A stretch of DNA of 36,964 nt from Bacteroidales bacterium UBA4231 (GTDB lineage: Bacteria > Bacteroidota > Bacteroidia > Bacteroidales > UBA932): assembly GCA_002396335.1 (NCBI GenBank), contig DGXN01000026.1, positions 1 to 36,964 of the forward strand. The letters run 5' to 3'. Positions 23,615 through 31,353 of the stretch are shown here, one piece after another (the stretch's first letter is position 1; each line of letters opens with the position of its first letter). Under the pieces are notes generated by a model, which was given only the letters and a program-made list of their open reading frames with translations, was not told where the DNA came from and made no database searches. The position numbers were made by a program, and so were the translations under genes.

Positions 23615-25096
23615 TTATTTACTTACGGTTCTGCCGATGGCGTCGGCCCAGCCTTCCTTGACCGGAGTCATGTCGGCACCGGAAGGGGTGAAGGTCCGCT
23701 CCGCCTGCCACTGACGTTTGACTTCCTCGATGTCTTTCCAGTAGCCGACGGCGAGGCCGGCCAGGTAGCAGGCGCCCAGGGCGGTGGTCTCCGTCACCTG
23801 CGGGCGGATGACGTCGGCGCCGAGGATGTCGGCCTGGAACTGCATCATGAGGTTGTTGCGGGAAGCGCCGCCGTCCACTTTCAGTTCGGCCAGAGAGACG
23901 CCGGCATCCTTTTCCATGGCGCGGACAATGTCCATGGTCTGGAACGCGATGCCTTCCAGCGCCGCACGGGCGATATGGGCCGACGTGGTTCCACGGGTGA
24001 TGCCGCAGATGACGCCATGGGCGTACTGGTCCCAGTAAGGGGCGCCCATACCGGTAAGGGCGGGGACGAAGTAGACACCGCCGTTGTCCGGGACGCTGGC
24101 CGCCAGGGCTTCCACCTCGGAGGAGGAACGGATGATGCCCAGGCCGTCACGCAGCCACTGCACCACGCTGCCACCCACGAAGATGGATCCTTCCAGGGCA
24201 TAATTCACCGTATCTCCGATCTTCCATGCGATGGTCGTAAGGAGGTTGTTGCGCGAGAGAATGGGCTGGGTGCCGGTGTTCATCAGGAGGAAGCAGCCGG
24301 TGCCATACGTATTCTTCACAGAGCCGGGTGCCGTGCACATCTGGCCGAAAAGGGCGGCCTGCTGGTCTCCGGCAATGCCGGCGATGGGCACCTCATGGGC
24401 AAAGATGGTGGTCTTGGTGTAACCGTACACCTCCGAAGAGGAGCGGACGGTGGGCATCATGGACTGCGGGATGTCCAGCAGTTCCAGTAGCTCGGTGTCC
24501 CACTGCAGCGTATTGATGTTGAACAGCATGGTACGGGAAGCGTTGGACACATCCGTGATGTGCACTTCCCCGCGGGTAAGCTGCCAGACCAGCCAGCTGT
24601 CCACCGTACCGAAGCGGAGGTATCCTGCCTCGGCCTTTTCACGGGCACCGGGGACATTGTCCAGGATCCATTTGATCTTGGTGCCGGAGAAATAGGCATC
24701 GATGATGAGACCGGTCTTTTCGCGGATCTTATCCACCAGGCCGCGCTCTTTGAGCGAATCGCAAAAGGCCGACGTACGGCGGTCCTGCCAGACGATGGCC
24801 TTGCAGACAGGCTGTCCCGTCCGGGCATCCCAGACAATGGTGGTCTCCCGCTGGTTGGTAATGCCGATGGCGGCGATATCCAAGCCGTTGATTCCGATCT
24901 TGGAGATAGCCTCGGCGATGACGGCCGCTTCCGAAGACCAGATTTCCATGGGGTCGTGCTCCACCCAGCCGGGCTGGGGGAAGTACTGCGGGAATTCCTG
25001 CTGGGCCACGGAACAGATGTTTCCGTCGTGGTCAAAGACAATAGCCCTGGAAGAGCTGGTTCCCTGGTCCAGGGCTAAAATATACTTTCCTGCCAT
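23615..25096 (-). CDS. glpK: Glycerol kinase
   Basis: Cytoplasmic FGGY-family kinase that converts glycerol and ATP to glycerol-3-phosphate. The 493 residues (E. coli 502) show the N-terminal phosphate-binding segment [15 protein letters not shown], the glycerol-contacting region [11 protein letters not shown], and [11 protein letters not shown]. Further family segments are [11 protein letters not shown] and the FGGY signature region [19 protein letters not shown] (core VDGGAS). The start lies 1 nt after the stop of the alpha/beta-hydrolase gene. Its product feeds GlpABC, encoded 15 kb away on the other strand. Confidence 0.96.
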   Translation of the reverse strand: MAGKYILALDQGTSSSRAIVFDHDGNICSVAQQEFPQYFPQPGWVEHDPMEIWSSEAAVIAEAISKIGINGLDIAAIGITNQRETTIVWDARTGQPVCKAIVWQDRRTSAFCDSLKERGLVDKIREKTGLIIDAYFSGTKIKWILDNVPGAREKAEAGYLRFGTVDSWLVWQLTRGEVHITDVSNASRTMLFNINTLQWDTELLELLDIPQSMMPTVRSSSEVYGYTKTTIFAHEVPIAGIAGDQQAALFGQMCTAPGSVKNTYGTGCFLLMNTGTQPILSRNNLLTTIAWKIGDTVNYALEGSIFVGGSVVQWLRDGLGIIRSSSEVEALAASVPDNGGVYFVPALTGMGAPYWDQYAHGVICGITRGTTSAHIARAALEGIAFQTMDIVRAMEKDAGVSLAELKVDGGASRNNLMMQFQADILGADVIRPQVTETTALGACYLAGLAVGYWKDIEEVKRQWQAERTFTPSGADMTPVKEGWADAIGRTVSK

Positions 25097-25097
25097 A

Positions 25098-26108
25098 TTA
25101 TTTGTTCACAATAACTCCGCAAGGGGCGCCGAGGGGATAATTGCCCACGGCGATCATGTTCTTGACAGTCTTGAGGAAGTTCCCGACTTTCCGGGTATAC
25201 TCCTCAGGATACTTGGCATAGGAATTGGCATGGACGGCGCCGGGGGCTACCCAATAGTCCTTATAACCGGTTTTCTTGGCCTTGTAGTTCTCCCAGAGGT
25301 GGCTGAAGGGGACGAAGTCGTCCGCGTCGCCGTGGATGAAAAACATCGGGCGGTCGCACTTGGCAAGCTGGGGGCGGCAGTCGGCCTCTTCGAATCTCCA
25401 GCCGTTTTCTTTGCCGGAAACAATGCTCGCGCTGGTGATGATGGCATTGGGGAGGAGCTTGCTCATGTCGTCCAGATTCTTCTTGAACTGGTCGGTCACA
25501 GAGCAGTAGCCGCAATCCTCCACAAAGCACTTCACGTAGTCCGGAAGGGGCTCGCCGCTGGTCATCATGACGGTAGCTGCACCCATGGACACGCCGTGGA
25601 GCACCATGAAGTCGTCATTGAATTTCTGATGGGCCACTTCGATCCATTTCAGCATGTCCAGGCGGTCTTTCCAGCCCATCTGGATTTCCTCGCCTTCCGA
25701 GTAACCGTGGTACTGGAGGTCCGGGAACAGGACATTGTAGTTGAAGGTGTCCCGATACATGCGCACAAGATAGAGGAAGACAAAGTGGTTGTCTCCGTAG
25801 CCGTGAACCACGATAGCAGTTCCCTGGGCATTTGCAGGGTCTTTCGCAGGGATGTAGCAGGCGTGGAGTTTATGGCCCTCGTCGCTGGTGATCCATTCGT
25901 CTTTCAGGATGCCCTGGGCTTTGTAATTGTCGTACCAGGCAGTGGAACCGGGCATGAGTGAATCGGCCTTATGGCGAGTGCGCTCAATGTCATCCACGCC
26001 GTGAGGGGTGGGCGTAAGGGCGTAATGAGCCATGAACTTGCCGGCGAGGCAGCTGTTCAGGGAAAGGGCCATCAGGGCGATGGCTGCAATGTTCAGAATC
26101 TTTTTCAT
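25098..26108 (-). CDS. Alpha/beta-hydrolase lipoprotein (probable esterase/lipase)
   Basis: Envelope-anchored serine hydrolase of 336 residues. Lipoprotein signal ends in LNSC (Cys20). The alpha/beta-hydrolase fold shows the oxyanion segment [10 protein letters not shown], nucleophile elbow GVSMGAA (Ser174), acid HGDADDFVP (Asp263) and His293 in GAVHANSY, a full catalytic triad. It resembles the S9/Hydrolase_4-like group, where both peptidases and esterases occur, so lipase activity is inferred from context. It sits between an Omp85-type barrel (6 nt gap) and glpK (1 nt gap). That suggests it releases glycerol or a glycerol precursor, for example by deacylating a glycerolipid outside the inner membrane. 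Confidence 0.85.
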   Translation of the reverse strand: MKKILNIAAIALMALSLNSCLAGKFMAHYALTPTPHGVDDIERTRHKADSLMPGSTAWYDNYKAQGILKDEWITSDEGHKLHACYIPAKDPANAQGTAIVVHGYGDNHFVFLYLVRMYRDTFNYNVLFPDLQYHGYSEGEEIQMGWKDRLDMLKWIEVAHQKFNDDFMVLHGVSMGAATVMMTSGEPLPDYVKCFVEDCGYCSVTDQFKKNLDDMSKLLPNAIITSASIVSGKENGWRFEEADCRPQLAKCDRPMFFIHGDADDFVPFSHLWENYKAKKTGYKDYWVAPGAVHANSYAKYPEEYTRKVGNFLKTVKNMIAVGNYPLGAPCGVIVNK

Positions 26109-26114
26109 GGTCTC

Positions 26115-27470
26115 TTAGAACTGATAGTTGATGCCGATACCCAGCCACATGCCCGCGTCGAGCGGTTTGTAGAAGCACTTGGCCAGTTCTACGGAGACGA
26201 TGAAGTTCTGGTTCATGGCAATCTTCAGACCGGCACCGCCGCTGTAGACGAAGTCGCCCACTTTACCGGCGTCGTAAAGCTGGTTCAGAGGAAGATACGT
26301 AGGGACGAGCGCCGTCTTGGCCGCTTCGAACTCAGCGGTGCGGTAAGCCTTGGTGATGATACCGGCATCGAAGAACGGGTTCACGGCGATGTAGAAGTAC
26401 TGGTTGAAAAGCTTGAAGTTCACCAGTTTCACACGCAGTTCCACGTTGGCCCATGCGAAGCCTTCGGTGAGGATGCGGTTCTCACGCAGGCCGCGGATGG
26501 TGTTGGAAGAGCCGAAGCCTTCGGAGATCATGTTGCGCTGAACCAGCAGCGGGTTGTTCTGGATCATGTAAAGGGGCGTCTCGCCGGCAATGGTCTGCTG
26601 CCAGGCCAGACGATAGGCGAATACAGGGTCTCCGGCCGGAATGTGGATGGGAATGTCCACATAGTGACGGAAGTAGGCGCAGGCTTTCAGGTACTTGTGC
26701 TGCAGGACATTGCCGTTCAGATAAGCCTCAGCCCAGATACCGTGGTTCGGGGCGGCCTCGATGTCACGGGTGTCATACACCAGGCCGGCATTGAATTCCA
26801 GCGCGTTGCCGCCGGCAGCCTCGTCGGCCTTGATGATGCCCAGGCTCTGATAATCGCGGTACAGCGTCGCGGTTTTTTTGTAGTAGGACTTGTCCGTTTC
26901 GCCTTCCTTCTTGTAGCCCTTGTCCTCCATGTCGCCGAGCTTCCAGTTCCAGAAGTTCACGCCGGCGGCCCAGTTCAGGTTGTCGGTGATACGGCCCTGG
27001 AAATTGGCCAGCACGCGGAGCATCTTGCGGCTCATGCCGTAGTAGTTGATGTCGGTTTCCTTGTTGGTCCAATACGTGTCATAGGGTTCCGCGAGATTGG
27101 TCAGGGATGCCGGACCGTTGAAGCCCCAGAAGCTGTACAGCGGGTCGTTCACATAGGTGACCGAGGCGTTGACGCGCATGCCGGGGATCAGGTACTTGGA
27201 GTCGTAAGCCAGGTACAGGCGCATGCGCTGGCTCTTGGTGAAATAGGAAGCTTCCCAACTGATCTTGTGGAGGGGATCCGGGTAGGTGGAACCGTCACCA
27301 TAATAATACACGTCGCCGAAGGCGCCGGCCTGGAAGCCATTGTCAACGGAATAAGTGGCAGTAGGAAGAAGGCCGAAGCTCCAGCCTTTCTTCATTTCCT
27401 TTTCGCCATCCTGGGCCGCGGCGGAAAACACGGAGGCAACCAGGAACAATGAAATAAACAATTTCTTCAT
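26115..27470 (-). CDS. Omp85/BamA-type outer-membrane barrel protein without POTRA domains
   Basis: Outer-membrane protein of 451 residues with signal peptide ending SAAAQ (20). It has a short N-terminal segment, then a barrel of alternating strands ending in GIGINYQF with a terminal Phe. The barrel carries the Omp85 features VYDTRD (about 232-236) and IRGLRENR (about 325-332), the latter equivalent to the conserved RG motif of the superfamily. There is no room for POTRA repeats (BamA is about 800 residues), so an assembly role like BamA is unlikely. Similar short barrels are common in Bacteroidetes with unknown function. It is the first gene of an operon with the esterase, glpK and glpF, so passage of a substrate or export of the lipoprotein are possible roles. 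Confidence 0.82.
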   Translation of the reverse strand: MKKLFISLFLVASVFSAAAQDGEKEMKKGWSFGLLPTATYSVDNGFQAGAFGDVYYYGDGSTYPDPLHKISWEASYFTKSQRMRLYLAYDSKYLIPGMRVNASVTYVNDPLYSFWGFNGPASLTNLAEPYDTYWTNKETDINYYGMSRKMLRVLANFQGRITDNLNWAAGVNFWNWKLGDMEDKGYKKEGETDKSYYKKTATLYRDYQSLGIIKADEAAGGNALEFNAGLVYDTRDIEAAPNHGIWAEAYLNGNVLQHKYLKACAYFRHYVDIPIHIPAGDPVFAYRLAWQQTIAGETPLYMIQNNPLLVQRNMISEGFGSSNTIRGLRENRILTEGFAWANVELRVKLVNFKLFNQYFYIAVNPFFDAGIITKAYRTAEFEAAKTALVPTYLPLNQLYDAGKVGDFVYSGGAGLKIAMNQNFIVSVELAKCFYKPLDAGMWLGIGINYQF

Positions 27471-27511
27471 ATACTTAAGTTTTAGTGTTAATTTTTCTCG
27501 TTAATAACATA

Positions 27512-27541
27512 CAAAGTTAATAATTATTTCCGGGAAACAAA
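27512..27541 (-). promoter_or_regulatory. Promoter of the Omp85-esterase-glpK-glpF operon
   Basis: On the minus strand TTTG (27541-27538) and TAACTTTG (27519-27512) are 18 bp apart, a close match to the Bacteroidetes consensus. Transcription would start about 35 bp before the ATG at 27470. GTTAATAA occurs twice on the plus strand nearby (27500-27507 and 27516-27523), the second overlapping the -7 element, which might mark an operator. Confidence 0.75.
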
Positions 27542-27553
27542 TAGAAGTATCCT

Positions 27554-27584
27554 TTTGCAGTCTCAGAAAGAATGACTATCTTTA
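27554..27584 (+). promoter_or_regulatory. Promoter of the hut operon
   Basis: TTTG (27554-27557) and TATCTTTA (27577-27584) are separated by exactly 19 bp; the -7 element differs from TAnnTTTG only in the last base. The ftcD ATG is 24 bp downstream. It is divergent from the Omp85 operon promoter, with 12 bp between the two -33 elements. Confidence 0.7.
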
Positions 27585-27608
27585 TGCACCCAAATAACAC
27601 GAAAACTT

Positions 27609-29303
27609 ATGGCTAAACTCATCGAATGTGTTCCGAATTACAGCGAAGGCCGCAACAAGGCTGTCATTGAGGCAATTGTGGACGCCATCCGCTCCGTAGA
27701 AGGCGTCAAAGTGCTGGATATAGACCCGGGAGAAGCCACCAACCGGACGGTCGTCACCTTCGTGGGTGCGCCGGAGCCCGTCCTGGAAGCCGCATTCCGC
27801 GGCGCCGCGAAAGCCCAGGAGCTCATCGACATGCGTACCCACCATGGCGCCCATCCCAGAAGCGGCGCCACCGATGTACTGCCCCTCATTCCCGTATCGG
27901 ATATCACCCTGGAAGAATGTGCCGCCCTGGCCCGCCAGCTCGCGGAAAGGCTCTATAATGAACTGGGCATCCCCTGCTACTGCTATGAGGCGGCGGCTTT
28001 CAAGCCGGAGCGCCGGAACCTTGCCGTCTGCCGGGAAGGCGAATATGAAGCCCTGCCCGAAAAAATGGCCGATCCCGACCGGAAACCGGACTTCGGCGGC
28101 GGTCTCTTTACGGAGAAGGTAGCCCGCTGCGGTGCCACCAACGTAGGTGCCCGCGGTTTTCTCGTAGCCGTCAACTTCAACCTGAACACCACCTCCACCC
28201 GCCGCGCCATGGCCGTCGCCTTCGATGTGCGGGAAAAGGGCCGCAAAGCCCGGGAAGGCGGTTCCCTCACCGGGAAGCTCCTGAAAGACGAAAACGGCAA
28301 CCAGATCTGGATTCCGGGCACCCTGAAGGGATGCAAGGCCATCGGCTGGTATATTGACGAATACGGCATCGCCCAGGTGTCCATGAACATCACGGACATT
28401 GACAAGACCCCGCTCCATGTCGCGTTTGAAGAAGTCTGCCGTGCGGCAGCAGCCCGCGGACTCCGCGTCACCGGTGCGGAAATCGTGGGTCTGGTTCCCA
28501 AACGCGTCCTCCTGGAAGCCGGCCGATTCTATCTGGAGAAACAGCAGCGCTCGCTGGGCATCAGCGAGGCGGAAATCGTAAAGATTGCCGTCAAATCCAT
28601 GTCCCTGGACGACCTTAAACCCTTCAACCCCAAGGAAAAAGTCATCGAGTACCTGATGGAAGAGCCGGCCAGGCGCCTCATCGACCTCACCGTAGAAGGT
28701 TTCGCACGGGAAACGGCCTCGGAAAGCGCAGCGCCGGGCGGCGGGTCGGTATCGGCCACGATGGGCGCTTTTGCGGCAGCCCTCGCCACCATGGTCGCCA
28801 ACCTGTCCTCCCACAAAAGAGGCTGGGACAGCCGCTGGAAAGAATTCTCCGACGTCGCCGTCCAAGGCCAGGCCCGCCTGAACAGCCTGCTCCGCCTGAT
28901 TGACGAAGACACCGCCGCCTTCAACCGGATCATGGATGTGTTCTCCATGCCCAAGGGAACTCCGGAAGAAAAAGAAGCCCGGGAAAAAGCATTGGAAGAA
29001 GCTACCCTGTACGCCGCGCGTGTTCCGCTCATGACCATGGAGGAAGCCCTGAAAACCCTTCCCCTGGCCCTTGCCATGGCCCGCGAAGGCAATCCCGCCA
29101 GTGCCTCTGACGCCGGCGTAGCCGCCCTGGCCGCATTGGCCGGTATCCGCGGCGCCCGCCTGAACGTCCGCATCAACGCCGCCTCCCTGAAGGACAAGAC
29201 TCCCGCCCAGCCGCTCCTGGAAAGGGCCGATGAAATTGTCGCCGAGGCGGAAAAACTGCAGGCCGACATCCTGGAAGCCGTCGAAAAACACATTGAATTA
29301 TAG
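27609..29303 (+). CDS. ftcD: Bifunctional glutamate formimidoyltransferase / formimidoyl-THF cyclodeaminase
   Basis: Last step of histidine breakdown: moves the formimino group from N-formimino-L-glutamate to tetrahydrofolate, giving glutamate, then releases ammonia to form methenyl-THF. The 564 residues hold a formimidoyltransferase (about 1-300; start MAKLIECVPNYSEGRN; THHGAHPRSGATDV with His82, the catalytic position in the mammalian enzyme) and a C-terminal cyclodeaminase (about 350-560; SAAPGGGSVSATMGAFAAAL). The layout is that of mammalian FTCD and of Bacteroidetes homologues. It is first in the hut operon. Its TAG stop lies in the first copy of a 17-bp tandem duplication, 36 nt before hutU. 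Confidence 0.95.
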   Translation: MAKLIECVPNYSEGRNKAVIEAIVDAIRSVEGVKVLDIDPGEATNRTVVTFVGAPEPVLEAAFRGAAKAQELIDMRTHHGAHPRSGATDVLPLIPVSDITLEECAALARQLAERLYNELGIPCYCYEAAAFKPERRNLAVCREGEYEALPEKMADPDRKPDFGGGLFTEKVARCGATNVGARGFLVAVNFNLNTTSTRRAMAVAFDVREKGRKAREGGSLTGKLLKDENGNQIWIPGTLKGCKAIGWYIDEYGIAQVSMNITDIDKTPLHVAFEEVCRAAAARGLRVTGAEIVGLVPKRVLLEAGRFYLEKQQRSLGISEAEIVKIAVKSMSLDDLKPFNPKEKVIEYLMEEPARRLIDLTVEGFARETASESAAPGGGSVSATMGAFAAALATMVANLSSHKRGWDSRWKEFSDVAVQGQARLNSLLRLIDEDTAAFNRIMDVFSMPKGTPEEKEAREKALEEATLYAARVPLMTMEEALKTLPLALAMAREGNPASASDAGVAALAALAGIRGARLNVRINAASLKDKTPAQPLLERADEIVAEAEKLQADILEAVEKHIEL

Positions 29304-29330
29304 ATTCTTCACTATTATAGATTCTTCACT
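29297..29330 (+). repeat. 17-bp tandem duplication between ftcD and hutU
   Basis: ATTATAGATTCTTCACT occurs twice head to tail (29297-29313, 29314-29330). It covers the ftcD stop codon and the beginning of the dispersed 25-bp repeat. Duplication of the outer end of the repeat mirrors the 14-bp tandem duplication before glpC. Confidence 0.85.
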
Positions 29331-29344
29331 TCGTTCAGAATGAC
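29320..29344 (+). repeat. Third copy of the dispersed 25-bp repeat, overlapping the hutU start
   Basis: The sequence fits GATTCTTC-N7-TCAGAATGAC, the same unit as at 5767-5791 and 5818-5842. The ATG inside TCAGAATGAC is the start codon of hutU (29340). Confidence 0.85.
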
Positions 29345-31352
29345 ACAGTTTCAAGAAGAGATATTGGCAGGCATTCCCGCGCAACTGCCGGAAGCCAAAC
29401 CCTATGACCAAAAGATCAACCACGCTCCGCGCCGCAAGGATATCCTGACGCCCGGGCAGAAAGTACTGGCCCTGAAAAACGCCCTCCGCTACTTCCCGAA
29501 GGAACTCCATGCCGCCCTGGCACCGGAATTCGCCCGGGAACTCAAGACCTACGGCCGCATTTACATGTACCGTTACAGGCCTTCCTATAAGATTTATGCG
29601 CGGCCCATCGACGAGTATCCCGCCAAGTGCCGCCAGGCTGCTGCCATCATGGCCATGATCCAGAACAACCTGGACGAAAGAGTGGCCCAGCATCCGCACG
29701 AGCTCATCATCTACGGCGGCAACGGTGCCATTTTCCAGAACTGGGCCCAGTACCGCCTCACCATGCAGTACCTGGCCACCATGACCGACGAGCAGACTCT
29801 TGTCATGTACTCCGGTCATCCGCTGGGCCTGTTCCCCAGCCATAAGGACGCTCCGCGCGTGGTAGTCACCAACGGCATGGTCATTCCCAACTACTCCAAG
29901 CCCGACGACTGGGAGCGCCTCAACGCCCTGGGCGTGAGCCAGTACGGACAGATGACCGCCGGCAGCTATATGTACATCGGCCCGCAGGGTATCGTGCACG
30001 GCACCACCATCACGGTGATGAATGCGGCAAGGAAAGTGAAAGCCCACGCGCACGGCCAGGATGACAGGGCGCTGCTCTTTGTCACCGCCGGACTCGGCGG
30101 AATGTCGGGCGCCCAGCCCAAGGCCGGTAACATCGCCGGCGTGGTGAGCGTTACCGCGGAAATCAACCCGCTCGCCGCCCGGAAGCGCTACGAGCAGGGC
30201 TGGGTGGACGAACTTCACGAAAACCTGGACGAGCTGATCCCCCGCATCCGCAAGGCCGTCGCCGCCAAAGAAATCGTCTCCCTGGCGTACGTCGGCAATG
30301 TCGTAGACCTCTGGGAACGTCTGGCCGACGAGGACATCCACGTCGACCTGGGCAGCGACCAGACCTCCCTCCACAACCCCTGGGCCGGCGGCTATTATCC
30401 CGTTGGCCTCTCCCTGAAAGACGCACAGTACATGATGGCCCAGGATCCCGATGCCTTCCGCGCCGCCGTGCAGGAATCGCTCCGCAGGCAGGTGGCCGCC
30501 ATCAACCGGCTCAGCGAAAAGGGCATGTATTTCTTCGACTACGGCAACGCCTTCCTCCTGGAAAGCTCCCGCGCCGGGGCCGATGTCCTCAAACCCGACG
30601 GTTCCTTCCGCTATCCCTCCTACGTGCAGGACATCATGGGTCCGCTGTACTTCGACTACGGGTTCGGCCCGTTCCGCTGGGTGTGCATGAGCGAAAAGCC
30701 GGAAGACCTTGCCAAGACCGACGAGCTGGCCGTCCGGGTGCTCTCGGAAATCGCCGCCCGTTCGCCGGAAGAGATTGCCGGACAGATGCAGGACAACATC
30801 CACTGGATCCAGGAAGCCGGCCGAAACCACCTTGTCGTCGGCTCCCAGGCCCGCATCCTGTACGCCGACTGCGAAGGCCGTACACGCATCGCCCTCGCCT
30901 TTAACGAAGCCATCCGGAAAGGCGAGATATCGGCCCCCATCGTCCTGGGACGCGACCATCATGACGTCTCCGGCACCGACTCTCCCTTCCGCGAAACCTC
31001 CAATATCTACGACGGCAGCCAGTTCTGTGCCGACATGGCCGTGCAGAATGTCATCGGCGACGGCTTCCGCGGCGCCACCTGGGTATCCATCCACAATGGC
31101 GGCGGCGTAGGCTGGGGCGAGGTCATCAACGGCGGATTCGGCATGGTCATCGACGGTTCCGAGGACAGCGAACGCCACATCCGCGAGATGCTCTTCTGGG
31201 ATGTCAACAACGGCATCGCCCGCCGCAGCTGGGCCCGCAACAGCGCCGCCCGCTTTGCCATCGAACGCGAAATGGCCCGCACACCCCAGCTTCACGTCAC
31301 CCTCCCCTACGAAGCCGACGAAAACCTGATCCTGAATAACCTGAACATCTGA
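29340..31352 (+). CDS. hutU: Urocanate hydratase (long form)
   Basis: Cytoplasmic NAD-dependent enzyme that turns urocanate into 4-imidazolone-5-propanoate. The 670 residues are near the length of animal UROC1 (about 676) and longer than the Bacillus or Pseudomonas form (about 550). Family segments include MYRYRPSYKIYARP, YGGNGAIFQNWAQY, MYSGHPLGLFPSH, the NAD-binding region TAGLGGMSGAQPKA, SDQTSLHNPWAGGYYP and HNGGGVGWGEV. The start MTQFQEEILAGIPAQLP matches other Bacteroidetes urocanases, and its ATG comes from a dispersed repeat, so no Shine-Dalgarno sequence is present. hutH starts 1 nt after the stop. Confidence 0.95.
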   Translation: MTQFQEEILAGIPAQLPEAKPYDQKINHAPRRKDILTPGQKVLALKNALRYFPKELHAALAPEFARELKTYGRIYMYRYRPSYKIYARPIDEYPAKCRQAAAIMAMIQNNLDERVAQHPHELIIYGGNGAIFQNWAQYRLTMQYLATMTDEQTLVMYSGHPLGLFPSHKDAPRVVVTNGMVIPNYSKPDDWERLNALGVSQYGQMTAGSYMYIGPQGIVHGTTITVMNAARKVKAHAHGQDDRALLFVTAGLGGMSGAQPKAGNIAGVVSVTAEINPLAARKRYEQGWVDELHENLDELIPRIRKAVAAKEIVSLAYVGNVVDLWERLADEDIHVDLGSDQTSLHNPWAGGYYPVGLSLKDAQYMMAQDPDAFRAAVQESLRRQVAAINRLSEKGMYFFDYGNAFLLESSRAGADVLKPDGSFRYPSYVQDIMGPLYFDYGFGPFRWVCMSEKPEDLAKTDELAVRVLSEIAARSPEEIAGQMQDNIHWIQEAGRNHLVVGSQARILYADCEGRTRIALAFNEAIRKGEISAPIVLGRDHHDVSGTDSPFRETSNIYDGSQFCADMAVQNVIGDGFRGATWVSIHNGGGVGWGEVINGGFGMVIDGSEDSERHIREMLFWDVNNGIARRSWARNSAARFAIEREMARTPQLHVTLPYEADENLILNNLNI

Positions 31353-31353
31353 T

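Noticed and set aside
22985..27452. Long plus-strand frames opposite glpF, glpK, the hydrolase and the barrel gene (22985-24490, 24702-25961, 25971-27452)
   Set aside because: They are shadows of recognised minus-strand genes; composition is typical of antisense frames in GC-rich DNA.
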